A stretch of 64,000 bases of DNA, from positions 1 to 64,000 of the forward strand of contig JARGPI010000027.1 of assembly GCA_029213005.1 (NCBI GenBank). The letters run 5' to 3'. The notes beneath the pieces are model-generated. The model was not told where the DNA came from. It worked only from the letters and a program-made list of their open reading frames with translations, and searched no databases. The DNA is from Verrucomicrobiales bacterium (GTDB lineage: Bacteria > Verrucomicrobiota > Verrucomicrobiia > Verrucomicrobiales > DEV007). Below, in pieces: positions 1 to 7,786 of this stretch. Each line of letters opens with the position of its first letter. Position 1 is the stretch's first letter. Both the position numbers and the translations under genes were made by a program.

Positions 1-72
<72 letters not shown>

Positions 73-119
73 AAGACGCACCTTTTTTTCCGCAGGGGAC
101 GGCGGTTCCAGTGCTCCGG

Positions 120-202
120 GAGGCTGAAGGCCTCACCCATAAAAAGACCGGGACTTCAGTCCCGGGTTCCAGAGTCCACGGATTCGTGTCCTGTAGGGAC
201 AC
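120..202. repeat. Cluster of three short hairpins, REP-like
   Basis: Three small perfect hairpins lie in 83 bases: GAGGC/GCCTC around TGAAG (120-134), CCGGGAC/GTCCCGG around TTCA (148-165), and GTGTCC/GGACAC around TGTAG (186-202). The TGAAG and TTCA loops sit on GC-rich stems, as in many repetitive extragenic palindromes. The cluster lies beyond the 3' end of the reverse-strand SDR gene. None of the hairpins has a T-run suited to a terminator. The REP assignment is inferred from structure only. Confidence 0.45.
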
Positions 203-277
203 CGGAAATCGCAATCCAGCCCCTCAGAGCAACTTTGTAAAACTGCGGACCAAAGCGTCCGCAGCGCAAATCGTCCC

Positions 278-1057
278 TTAAATCGACATCGCGGAAAACC
301 CGCCGTCGACGATCATTTCGACACCGGTCACGAACGAACCGGCATCGCGCGAGGCAAGCAGCAACGTTGCACCGAGCAACTCCGACGCTTCACCAAAACG
401 TTTCGCCGGGGTGTGCCCCATGATCGCTGCGATGCGGTCTTCGGTGAGGACTTTGCGATTCTGCTCCGCCGGGAAAAATCCGGGAACCAGCGTGTTCACC
501 CGGACGCCCTGCTCCGCCCACTCTCTCGCGAGGTTTTTGGACAAATTGTGAACCGCTGCTTTGCTGGCCGAATAAGTGAAAACCCGGCTGAGAGGTCCCA
601 ATCCGGAAATTGATCCCAAATTGATGATCGATCCGCCTTTCTCCTGAGACAGCATCTGCTTCCCGAAAATCTGGCAGCTTCTCAACACCGCCCCGAGGTT
701 GATATCGAGAATCCGCGAAAACTCTTCGTCCTCGATATCCAGAACCGGTGTGGGTGAGTTAACCCCGGCTCCGTTGACCAGAATATCAACCTGACCATGG
801 GTGGAAACGACTTCTTTCAAAAGTGATTCAAGTGATTCACGCGAAGCGACATCGGCCGCGATAAAACTCGCTGAGCCGCCTGCTGCCTCGATTGCGGAAA
901 CGCGCTCCGCTCCCTTCTCCTGGCTTCGACCGACCACCACGACATGGGCTCCCGCTTCCGCGATGCCCTGTGCCATTTCGCCGCAGAGTGTTCCCGTTCC
1001 ACCGATCACAACGGCGGTCTGGTCTTTAAGAGAGAAAAGTTTTTCGATCAGGCTCAT
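278..1057 (-). CDS. SDR family oxidoreductase, mannonate-reductase-like
   Basis: A 259-residue classical short-chain dehydrogenase/reductase. The N-terminal nucleotide-binding turn (VVIGGTGTLCGEMA) starts near residue 16, the NGAG motif sits near residue 95, and the catalytic Ser (GSISG) and YSASK motifs follow near residues 150-166. The length is normal for the family. The glycine-rich turn with a Cys (TGTLCG) resembles the SDR group annotated as D-mannonate/fructuronate oxidoreductase, which would place it in hexuronate metabolism with NAD(P)H. The substrate is an inference, since no uronate genes are adjacent. It is transcribed divergently from the Fe-S operon, with 70 bp between the two starts. 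The start is the ATG at 1057. Confidence 0.85.
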   Translation of the reverse strand: MSLIEKLFSLKDQTAVVIGGTGTLCGEMAQGIAEAGAHVVVVGRSQEKGAERVSAIEAAGGSASFIAADVASRESLESLLKEVVSTHGQVDILVNGAGVNSPTPVLDIEDEEFSRILDINLGAVLRSCQIFGKQMLSQEKGGSIINLGSISGLGPLSRVFTYSASKAAVHNLSKNLAREWAEQGVRVNTLVPGFFPAEQNRKVLTEDRIAAIMGHTPAKRFGEASELLGATLLLASRDAGSFVTGVEMIVDGGFSAMSI

Positions 1058-1127
1058 ATTCGATTTCGTTATGGTTTGGCTAAGGAAATTTCAAATGATA
1101 TTTCGCTGAAGGGGTCCATATTCACTT

Positions 1128-1691
1128 ATGGCTGAAGTCGCTGAACAATCCATCAACGCAGACACCCCAATGGGTGAAATCCTCGACCGGTTCCCCGGAG
1201 CGAAGCGGGCTCTTTTCTCCCGTTATCACATCGGAGGTTGCCAGAGCTGCAGCTATTCGGACGACGAGACTCTTGGCGAAGTTTGCGAAAGAAACGAGAA
1301 TTTGCCCGTTGAGGAAGTGGTCGATCACATTCTCTCAGCCAACGAGGAAGACAGAAAGATTCTGATCGATCCTGTGGATTTGAAAGCTCTCATCGAAAGC
1401 GACGAAAAAGTCCGCCTGATCGACCTCCGCACCCGTGAGGAGCACGAAGCGGTGAAACTTCCCGACGCGGAGATGTTCAGCAACGAGTTGCTCCAACAAA
1501 TCTTCGGCACCGAAGACAAGGAGCGTCGTATCGTTCTTTACGACCACACCGGGGACCGATGTCTCGATGCGGCCGCTTATCTTCTGGGGCACGGTTTTAA
1601 AAACACCCGTGCCCTTCGTGGTGGAATCGATGCCTACGCGGAAAAAGCGGATCCCGAGCTGCCGCGTTACAAAGTAGAATTCGAAGATTAA
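1128..1691 (+). CDS. DUF1858-like plus rhodanese-like domain protein
   Basis: A 187-residue protein. Residues 8-70 look like a DUF1858/ScdA-type helical domain with a GGCQSC motif (C38, C41). Residues 80-180 form a rhodanese-like domain (LIDLRTREEHEA). The rhodanese active-site loop reads YDHTGDRC: Asp139 stands where the catalytic Cys is expected, and a Cys (145) sits at the far end of the loop. It may therefore be a non-canonical sulfurtransferase or a binding-only domain. It is the first gene of a tight operon with an IscU-like scaffold (7-bp gap) and SufT, which points to sulfur or Fe-S handling. That role is inferred from context. Confidence 0.85.
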   Translation: MAEVAEQSINADTPMGEILDRFPGAKRALFSRYHIGGCQSCSYSDDETLGEVCERNENLPVEEVVDHILSANEEDRKILIDPVDLKALIESDEKVRLIDLRTREEHEAVKLPDAEMFSNELLQQIFGTEDKERRIVLYDHTGDRCLDAAAYLLGHGFKNTRALRGGIDAYAEKADPELPRYKVEFED

Positions 1692-1698
1692 GACCACG

Positions 1699-2202
1699 AT
1701 GAGCAAAGACGTAGAAGATAAAATTCAGGAGGCGATCGCCAATCCCCGAAATATGGGGGAAATGAGCGATGCCGATGCCGTCGGCACCGTGGGAAGCCCG
1801 GACTGCGGGGATATGCTCCGAATGTGGCTGAAATTTACCGAGAAAGACGGTCAGAAAGTCATCGATAAGGCCTCTTTCCAAAGCTTTGGCTGTCAGACCG
1901 CGATTGCCGTCGCGAGTATGGCGACCGAAATGCTTGCAGGCAAAACGATCGATGAGGCCAGGGCGCTGAGCAGTTCCGAGTTATCCGAGCCGCTCGGTCC
2001 GCTTCCTCCCATGAAAATTCACTGTGGCCAAATGGTGGAAGGTGCTCTAAAGGAGGCTTTGGAAGCTGATTCCGGCGAAGTCAGTCAGAAATCCACCGCT
2101 CCGACGTCTGAAAAGCCATCGACTTTGCTCGACAGTTTCCAGACACCCGCTCCCGCCCTCAAAAAAGGCGGCCTGAAAATCGTCCTTGAAGAAAAGGACT
2201 GA
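1699..2202 (+). CDS. IscU/NifU-like iron-sulfur cluster scaffold
   Basis: A 167-residue NifU_N/IscU-fold protein. The three expected cluster-binding cysteines are present: C36 in PDCGD, C65 in FGCQTA and C109 in HCGQM, with Asp38 beside the first. The scaffold core covers about residues 12-122. The remaining C-terminal 45 residues are low-complexity, ending in a Lys/Gly-rich segment, and do not resemble the NifU thioredoxin-like domain. Scaffolds of this family assemble nascent [2Fe-2S] or [4Fe-4S] clusters for transfer to apoproteins. Its position between a rhodanese-domain protein and SufT supports that role. No cysteine desulfurase or SufBCD lies in the window. Confidence 0.9.
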   Translation: MSKDVEDKIQEAIANPRNMGEMSDADAVGTVGSPDCGDMLRMWLKFTEKDGQKVIDKASFQSFGCQTAIAVASMATEMLAGKTIDEARALSSSELSEPLGPLPPMKIHCGQMVEGALKEALEADSGEVSQKSTAPTSEKPSTLLDSFQTPAPALKKGGLKIVLEEKD

Positions 2203-2232
2203 CCTTAATTTTATACAACAACCTTACGGAAA

Positions 2233-2784
2233 ATGACACATACCGAAATCGAACTCACCCGCGACGTCGAAGCGATTCAAATCCCCAGTGGAGAAGAAAT
2301 CAGCCTGCCCGCCGGAATCAAAGTTATGATTACCCAGGCATTGGGTGGCACCTACACGATCGCGACTCAGTCCGGTTTGGCACGAGTTAAGGCTGAAAAT
2401 GCTGATGCGCTTGGAATCGATCTGGAAGCCGAGAAAAACAAAAAGTCAGAGGCAACTCAGGCGCTCGAAAAAGGTGATCTCGAAGGAGCCGTCTGGGCGC
2501 AGCTTAAAATGGTTTTCGACCCCGAGATTCCGGTGAACATCGTTGATCTGGGGCTGGTTTACGATTGTCAGATCAAAGAGGAGGAAGGTCAGAAAAATGT
2601 CGAAGTGAAAATGACACTGACGGCTCCGGGCTGCGGAATGGGACCCACCATCGCCGCTGATGCTCAGTCAAAAATTCTCATGCTCGATGATGTTGACAAT
2701 GCCCGCGTGGATCTCGTCTGGGACCCGGCCTGGAATCAGGACATGATCAGCGAAGAGGGCAAGATGAAGCTCGGGATGATCTAA
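2233..2784 (+). CDS. sufT: Fe-S cluster assembly protein SufT
   Basis: A 183-residue protein. The N-terminal part (residues 1-75) is beta-rich. A MIP18/DUF59 domain covers about 83-180, with the signatures DPEIPVNIVDLGLVY (97-110) and TAPGCGMGP (130-138), including the conserved Cys134. This two-part architecture matches the SufT family, which helps mature Fe-S proteins. It follows the IscU-like scaffold by 30 bp and completes an Fe-S operon that lacks its own sulfur donor. The start ATG at 2233 follows CTTACGGAAA, a weak ribosome binding site. Confidence 0.9.
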   Translation: MTHTEIELTRDVEAIQIPSGEEISLPAGIKVMITQALGGTYTIATQSGLARVKAENADALGIDLEAEKNKKSEATQALEKGDLEGAVWAQLKMVFDPEIPVNIVDLGLVYDCQIKEEEGQKNVEVKMTLTAPGCGMGPTIAADAQSKILMLDDVDNARVDLVWDPAWNQDMISEEGKMKLGMI

Positions 2785-2823
2785 ACATCACCTCCACGTC
2801 CCATCTCCAGGGACGATTTCACT

Positions 2824-3300
2824 GTGCCGGTAAAGATTTCATCAGGAATGAGGGTGTATATCGATATGGATGATGTGCTGTGCGCATTTACGGCGGCCCA
2901 TCGTAAAGCTCTCGAGATTAATTCCGAAATTAGATATCCCCAAAGTGTGGAAGGATTCTTTTTGATGTTAGAGCCCCTTCCCGGTGCCATCGAAGTTGTT
3001 AACGAGTTTCGCTCGAAATTTGAGGTTTACATCCTTACCGCCCCTTCGACCCGGAACCCGCTGTGTTACACCGAAAAGCGGCTCTGGATTGAGAAGCACT
3101 TTGACTATGAATTCACCAACCAGCTTATCATTAGTCCGAACAAGGGACTAATGATTGGTGACTACCTGATCGACGATCACATCGAGGGTAGAGGGCAGGA
3201 GGATTTTACCGGTGAACTCATTCACTTCGGTTCCGAAGACTATCCAGATTGGCAATGTGTTAGAACCTACCTCGCCCAAAAATTTACAGAGACGGTGTAA
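2824..3300 (+). CDS. 5'(3')-deoxyribonucleotidase-like HAD phosphatase
   Basis: A 158-residue HAD-superfamily protein resembling NT5C-type 5'(3')-deoxyribonucleotidases. Motif I is YIDMDDVLC, giving the DxD nucleophile pair. LTAPS fits motif II, and GDYLIDDH provides the C-terminal acidic motif. Members dephosphorylate (deoxy)nucleoside monophosphates. The start given is the GTG at 2824, which has an AGGGA about 10 bp upstream. An in-frame ATG at 2848 begins directly before motif I and is an equally plausible start. It lies 39 bp after sufT and may be co-transcribed, but no functional link to Fe-S assembly is evident. Confidence 0.82.
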   Translation: MPVKISSGMRVYIDMDDVLCAFTAAHRKALEINSEIRYPQSVEGFFLMLEPLPGAIEVVNEFRSKFEVYILTAPSTRNPLCYTEKRLWIEKHFDYEFTNQLIISPNKGLMIGDYLIDDHIEGRGQEDFTGELIHFGSEDYPDWQCVRTYLAQKFTETV

Positions 3301-3375
3301 AGTCAGGGGCGGGCTCTCTTACAACCAGGTCAATCTCGGGTATCTCATTCCCCGGCTCAGAGGATAGGTATTTAT

Positions 3376-3404
3376 TTGACAACGGGGCGTCGTCGCTGTA
3401 TTCA
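3376..3404 (+). promoter_or_regulatory. Sigma-70-type promoter, -35 and -10
   Basis: A consensus -35 TTGACA (3376-3381) is followed by a 17-bp spacer and TATTCA (3399-3404). Transcription would begin near 3411, about 14 bp before the TTG start of the next gene. The near-consensus match and ideal spacing make this the clearest promoter in the window. Confidence 0.6.
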
Positions 3405-3424
3405 GCCGCGTATTTTGTCCTGGA

Positions 3425-3841
3425 TTGAAAAAGCTTCTTACAGCTCTGTTGCGCTCTACGCTTTTGCTCCTGCTGACCTTTCTAGTCAGTGGTGCTCTAC
3501 CGCTAGTTATACAGGGCTACGCCTGGTTTGATATGACCGTAAAGGCAGGGGGGATTAGTCAGCTTGGTTGGGTAATGACAGAGGCCGCGCCTTGTCAGCA
3601 CTGTATGGCAGCTGCCGAAGCCATGCAGGAAACCAGTAACGAAAGCTCGGATCGCAATATGCCGACAGGGCATTCGTTCGAGTTCCTCAAAAATGTCACT
3701 TTCGAAGAGGCTCTCGTGCCTTCGTTTGATGATGCCGGGGCGGTTCTGGAATGGTCTTTTCCGTTCCCTGAAGACTCGATCCACCCCGGTCATTGTGAAA
3801 ACTCGCCACTGACTCCGCCGCCTCAGGTCGCTGTCAGCTAG
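3425..3841 (+). CDS. Small membrane-anchored protein with CxxC motif, unknown
   Basis: A 138-residue protein that I do not recognise. A TTG start gives an N-terminus of two lysines followed by a long hydrophobic stretch (about residues 8-34), a signal peptide or anchor. PCQHC (a CxxC) sits near residues 57-61, and a single HC occurs near the C-terminus. The composition recalls small DUF2946-like proteins found near metal-handling genes, but this is a weak resemblance. A strong promoter 20 bp upstream supports its being expressed from this start. The next gene, a His-rich outer-membrane protein, lies 180 bp downstream on the same strand, suggesting a joint metal-related role (inference). Confidence 0.6.
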   Translation: MKKLLTALLRSTLLLLLTFLVSGALPLVIQGYAWFDMTVKAGGISQLGWVMTEAAPCQHCMAAAEAMQETSNESSDRNMPTGHSFEFLKNVTFEEALVPSFDDAGAVLEWSFPFPEDSIHPGHCENSPLTPPPQVAVS

Positions 3842-3869
3842 TCTCTCTATCTAGACCTAATCTGTACTC

Positions 3870-3891
3870 AGCCAAAATTTCGGGCTGAACT
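3870..3891 (+). other. Weak hairpin in intergenic region
   Basis: TCAGCC and GGCTGA form a 6-bp stem around a 9-base loop about 30 bp after the CxxC protein. No T-run follows, so it is at best a weak terminator or an RNA-processing structure. The rest of the 180-bp gap contains an isolated TATACT (4005-4010), a possible -10 for the next gene with no clear -35. Confidence 0.3.
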
Positions 3892-4021
3892 AGAACAGTC
3901 GAATCTACAGGGTAGCCCTGTGTTCGAAGCCGTTTGGCGCGGCCTTACCACAAAACCGACCTGTGGGCGTAAGCCTGCTTTCAGTGGCTCGGTAAATGTT
4001 ATTCTATACTAAACAATTTTA

Positions 4022-5089
4022 ATGAAAAAAACTATTCTGTTGGCAGCGTTTGCTGGATTCTCTATTTCACTCACTTCCAGCTATGCCGGGGAGCCCATCA
4101 TCACTTGTGATAAAGAGGTGATTGAGGTTTGTGAAGATGAATTTGATACACACCGGGTTGATTCTCATGCTCCGATCGGAGTGATGGGAGATCACACCCA
4201 TGAAGCTGGTGAGGTGATGGTTTCCTATCGATATCACCACATGAGTATGGGTGGCAGTCGCGAAGGAACCAACAGCCTTTCCATACCTCAGGTCTTCCAG
4301 CGCGGATACGGCGTGGGAGTGAAGGAAATGGAAGGCCACATGCACATGCTCGGTTTCATGTATGCGCCGAGCGACTGGTTGACGCTCACCACAATGATTA
4401 ACTACGTCCAAAAGGATATGGTTATGGTGGCAAATCCGCATGCGATGCACCACGGCGGACACGGTGGTGGGCACACCGGGACTTTTGGCCACTCCAGTGA
4501 GGGGTTGGGGGATATCACCGTTGGCGGCTTGATCAAAATCTATGATGCCAACCGTCAGCGCGTTCATTTGAATCTCGGGTTGGTCCTTCCGACTGCGGAG
4601 GTTGATCAGATGGAAGGCGGTACCTTTTTGCCCTATGGTATGCAGGCGGGTAGCGGAACATTTGATCTTCAACCCGGAATTACCTACCTCGGCCAAAGCG
4701 ACGCCTTTTCCTGGGGCGCTCAAGCTATCGCGAGGATTCCACTCGAAGATGAAAACGAAAGCGGTTATTCCCTGGGTGACAGTGTTAACATCACAACCTG
4801 GTTGGCGCGTCCTCTGACCGACAACTTGAGTATTTCCGCCCGTCTGAATTACAATTTTTCAGATGCACTGGAAGGTCATTACAATGGTCCCCATGCTCAC
4901 GCGGCGCCTCCTCACTTTCAGGCCAACTACGGTGGTCATGTGATTGAAGCATCTCCGGGAATCAATCTTCTTCTCAACAATGGCTACCGTTTAGCGGTTG
5001 AGGGATTGATTCCGGTTTATCAGGATGCCAACGGCGTCGGGATGGATCGCGACTTTGGAGTGGTTGCCGGTTTGCAAAAGGCATTTTAG
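4022..5089 (+). CDS. His-rich outer-membrane protein, transporter-like
   Basis: A 355-residue exported protein. Residues 1-22 are a signal peptide ending SSYA. The rest has alternating aromatic/polar beta-strand character and ends in Phe, as expected for an outer-membrane beta-barrel. It resembles the MetA-pathway phenol degradation/putative transporter barrel family (PF13557-like). His clusters occur near residues 60-75, at MHHGGHGGGHTG (about 141-152) and near residue 290 (HAHAAPPH), suggesting metal binding by exposed loops. An upstream small CxxC protein and a strong terminator downstream mark the unit. A role in copper or zinc handling is inference, and no metal ATPase is adjacent. Confidence 0.75.
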   Translation: MKKTILLAAFAGFSISLTSSYAGEPIITCDKEVIEVCEDEFDTHRVDSHAPIGVMGDHTHEAGEVMVSYRYHHMSMGGSREGTNSLSIPQVFQRGYGVGVKEMEGHMHMLGFMYAPSDWLTLTTMINYVQKDMVMVANPHAMHHGGHGGGHTGTFGHSSEGLGDITVGGLIKIYDANRQRVHLNLGLVLPTAEVDQMEGGTFLPYGMQAGSGTFDLQPGITYLGQSDAFSWGAQAIARIPLEDENESGYSLGDSVNITTWLARPLTDNLSISARLNYNFSDALEGHYNGPHAHAAPPHFQANYGGHVIEASPGINLLLNNGYRLAVEGLIPVYQDANGVGMDRDFGVVAGLQKAF

Positions 5090-5121
5090 TAAATCGATTT
5101 AACTTCCCGGTTCGATTGGTT

Positions 5122-5160
5122 AAAAAGCGGTCGTTGCCATTTTGGTAGCGGCCGTTTTTT
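5122..5160 (+). terminator. Rho-independent terminator
   Basis: A 15-bp stem (four G-U pairs) is formed by AAAGCGGTCGTTGCC and GGTAGCGGCCGTTTT around an ATTTT loop, ending in six T residues. It lies 32 bp after the outer-membrane protein gene. Confidence 0.85.
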
Positions 5161-5243
5161 GCTGTAGCCGATTCCTGCACATTGATCCGGCAGGAGGTTT
5201 CCGCCAAACTTAGTGATAGAAGATTTGTTCTGCCCTTAACTTT

Positions 5244-6314
5244 ATGCCTACGGCACAGACGACACCCCGTGATATCGCACCGATTCTTGAGCCGATTCTA
5301 AAAAAATCAAAGCTTCCGGCCATTGCTGGAGGTGTCTTGGTTGGAGATAAGGTGGCAGGACTCGGCGCAGTAGGAGTACGAAAGTTTGGTGATCCCACCC
5401 CGGTCACAGCCGAAGACAAATTTCACATCGGATCCTGCACGAAAATGATGACGGCAACGCTCGCGGCAATTCTTGTCGAAGAGGGGATGCTGAAGTGGGA
5501 CTCCACCATCGGTGATGTGATCGGCGATCGAATTGGGACGATTCATCCGGATTTTGAGCCAGTCACTCTCGAGCAGTTGCTGGCCCATGTCGGAGGTCTC
5601 CGAAAAAGTCCGCCGCGTAAACTGTGGCGCGAGGCCTGGGAGAATCAGGGGGAGTTGAAGCCTTCTGAACAACGGATGGTATTTGTTTCCGCACTGCTGG
5701 CCCGGAAACCCGGGTATCGACCGGGCGGAAAAATGGTTTACTCGAATCAGGGCTATAGCGTGGTGGGCGTCATGTTGGAGACTGTGGCAGGTGCGTCGTG
5801 GGAAGACTTGCTTAAAGAAAGAATTTTTGTCCCATTGGATATGTCCAGCGCCGGTTTTCGGGCTCCGATGGGGAAGGGGGAAATCGATCAGCCCTGGGGG
5901 CACAGTGGAAAAAAGCCGGTTTCCCCGGTGTCGGTGGAATCGGATAACCCCGATGCGATCGGACCCGCGGGTGCGGTGCATCTATCGATGGAGGATTTAC
6001 TGAAGTTTGCCCGTTTTTATTTGAGGCGGGAGCCGGGAGCGCTTTTGAAAAAAGAGGAGTCTTTCGAAAAACTAAACAGCACCCTGCCCAATAGCCGGGC
6101 TCAGGGCGTGGGAGGTTGGTTGGTGCACGATATCAAGACGTTTGGTGGGCACTGTCTTCAAATGATTGGTTCGAACACGGTGTGGTTCACGATCTTCTGG
6201 ATTTTCCCGGGTTTTGATATGGCGATTGTGGTGTCGGCGAATTCTGCTCCGTTTTCCGCATTTTTTACCTGTGATAAAGCGGTGGCGGATTTGCTAGAGG
6301 AGTTTAAACCATGA
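5244..6314 (+). CDS. Beta-lactamase-fold serine hydrolase (PF00144)
   Basis: A 356-residue penicillin-binding-protein-like hydrolase of the class C beta-lactamase family. The SxxK motif is S64-C-T-K67 and the YxN motif is Y166-S-N168. The third motif region reads GGHCLQMIGS near residue 300 rather than a standard KTG or HTG. No signal peptide is visible, so it may be cytoplasmic and act as an esterase or peptidase rather than in beta-lactam resistance. The start ATG at 5244 is preceded by TTAACTTT with no good ribosome binding site. It converges on rmuC with an 8-bp gap. Confidence 0.85.
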   Translation: MPTAQTTPRDIAPILEPILKKSKLPAIAGGVLVGDKVAGLGAVGVRKFGDPTPVTAEDKFHIGSCTKMMTATLAAILVEEGMLKWDSTIGDVIGDRIGTIHPDFEPVTLEQLLAHVGGLRKSPPRKLWREAWENQGELKPSEQRMVFVSALLARKPGYRPGGKMVYSNQGYSVVGVMLETVAGASWEDLLKERIFVPLDMSSAGFRAPMGKGEIDQPWGHSGKKPVSPVSVESDNPDAIGPAGAVHLSMEDLLKFARFYLRREPGALLKKEESFEKLNSTLPNSRAQGVGGWLVHDIKTFGGHCLQMIGSNTVWFTIFWIFPGFDMAIVVSANSAPFSAFFTCDKAVADLLEEFKP

Positions 6315-6322
6315 GCGAGGAT

Positions 6323-7651
6323 TCAGGTTTTTGTCAGATCCCGCGGTTGGGCCTCAACTTGAGCGGGGAGTTCCAGTTTGTCGCTGTTCTCTGGGCTGGC
6401 GCCAAGTTCTTTAAATTTCCGGGCGCTGACCAGCACACGGGTTTCCAATGCGCCAACGGCCTGATTGTAAGACGCGACGGAAGCGGTGAGATTTTTCCCC
6501 AGTTTTGAAAAGTGGTCGCCCATTGTGGCTAGGCGATCGTACATTTCATGGCCGAGCGCGCAGATTTCGCGGGCGTTATCGGTTAGGGACTCCTGTCTCC
6601 ATCCGTAGGACACGGCTCGGAGCAGCGCGATCAGGGTGGTGGGGGTTGCGAGGATGATGCCCTGGGCGACTCCGCTCTCTATCAGGCTGGGGTCCTGACT
6701 CAGGGCGTCGCTGAAGAAGGATTCGCTGGGCAGGAACAACACGGTGAATTCCGGGGAGGTCGCAAACTGGTTCTGATAACTCTTTTTGCTCAGTTCCCGA
6801 ATGTGGGTTTTTACCTGAATGGCATGGCGGGCTAGGGCGGCCTGAGTGGCTTCGTCGTCGCCTTTTTCCCGCGCTTCGACGGCGTCGAGATAGGCTTCCA
6901 TCGGGGTTTTTGCATCGACCACGATCATTTTGTCTCCGGGCAGATTGACGATCAAATCAGGCCGGAGCCGGTTACCTTCATCGTCTGTGGTGGTGGTCTG
7001 CACGCTGAAATCGCAGTGTTCCTGCATTCCTGCCATTTCCACAACCCGGCGCAGCTGCATTTCCCCCCATTGACCGCGACCGATCGGTTGCCGGAGAGCT
7101 CTGACGAGGTTTCCAGTCTCCTTCTGGAGATTGACCTGAGTGTCCGCCATCGTCGTGACCTGTTGGCGAAGTTCGCGGTAGGCACCCTCGCGCGCTTTTT
7201 CCATTTCGTGGATTCGCTGGTCGACTTTGGATAAGGATTCGCTGACGGGTTTGACGATGTCGTCGATCTCCCGTTTCCGCTTTTCCATGTCGTTCTTTTC
7301 GACTTCCCGTTCTTTGGCGAGGGCTTCTTTTGCGATCGAGAGAAATGTCTCCTGACTGGAGCGAAGGGCATCTGCCGATATCGATTTGAATGAATTTCCC
7401 ATCTGATGATAGGTCTGTTCGAGGCTTCGCAATTTCTCTTCGTGAATTTCGGCCTGATGCTTCAATTCCGTATCTTTAATCTGCTGTTCGGTTTCCCATG
7501 CGAGCTTTGCTTTTCCGAAACTCGACCGGCAAATGAGCCCCACAATCAGACCGCCCAAAAGAAGGCCCGATGCGAAAACGATCACTGCCTGCGTGTAGAG
7601 CGGAACCCAGACAAAATCTGAAAAAGGCGAGTCTGGTATCGGGATGTCCAT
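6323..7651 (-). CDS. rmuC: DNA recombination protein RmuC
   Basis: A 442-residue protein from the ATG at 7651. A TTG 36 bp upstream would add 12 residues, but the ATG places the single transmembrane helix (about 19-42) at the usual distance. A coiled coil follows (about 45-170), then the RmuC nuclease-like domain (about 180-400) with the characteristic segment LRPDLIVNLPGDKMIVVDAK. RmuC proteins are membrane-anchored, and in E. coli the gene limits recombination at inverted repeats. The length is normal. The region upstream is shared with the divergent superoxide dismutase gene. Confidence 0.9.
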   Translation of the reverse strand: MDIPIPDSPFSDFVWVPLYTQAVIVFASGLLLGGLIVGLICRSSFGKAKLAWETEQQIKDTELKHQAEIHEEKLRSLEQTYHQMGNSFKSISADALRSSQETFLSIAKEALAKEREVEKNDMEKRKREIDDIVKPVSESLSKVDQRIHEMEKAREGAYRELRQQVTTMADTQVNLQKETGNLVRALRQPIGRGQWGEMQLRRVVEMAGMQEHCDFSVQTTTTDDEGNRLRPDLIVNLPGDKMIVVDAKTPMEAYLDAVEAREKGDDEATQAALARHAIQVKTHIRELSKKSYQNQFATSPEFTVLFLPSESFFSDALSQDPSLIESGVAQGIILATPTTLIALLRAVSYGWRQESLTDNAREICALGHEMYDRLATMGDHFSKLGKNLTASVASYNQAVGALETRVLVSARKFKELGASPENSDKLELPAQVEAQPRDLTKT

Positions 7652-7725
7652 TGGTTTTTCGGGAGTAAACGCTTTGGCTAATTGCAAATCTGAAATCGTG
7701 TTCTAACCGTAATCTTGTTAGTAGA

Positions 7726-7737
7726 CGAAACGTTTCG
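7726..7737. promoter_or_regulatory. 12-bp perfect palindrome, LacI-family-like operator
   Basis: CGAAACGTTTCG is a perfect palindrome with a central CG flanked by AAA/TTT, the core pattern (AAnCGnTT) of many LacI/GalR-family operators. It lies between the divergent rmuC and superoxide dismutase genes, 49 bp before the latter. No LacI-type gene is in the window. Confidence 0.4.
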
Positions 7738-7786
7738 CAAACTAGTAGCTTAGATAACTTAATCTTACATATTTCTAAATAATATC

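Noticed and set aside
5244..6314. Antibiotic-resistance beta-lactamase
   Set aside because: The SxxK and YxN motifs are present, but there is no signal peptide and the third motif is not KTG; an esterase- or peptidase-type homologue is more likely.
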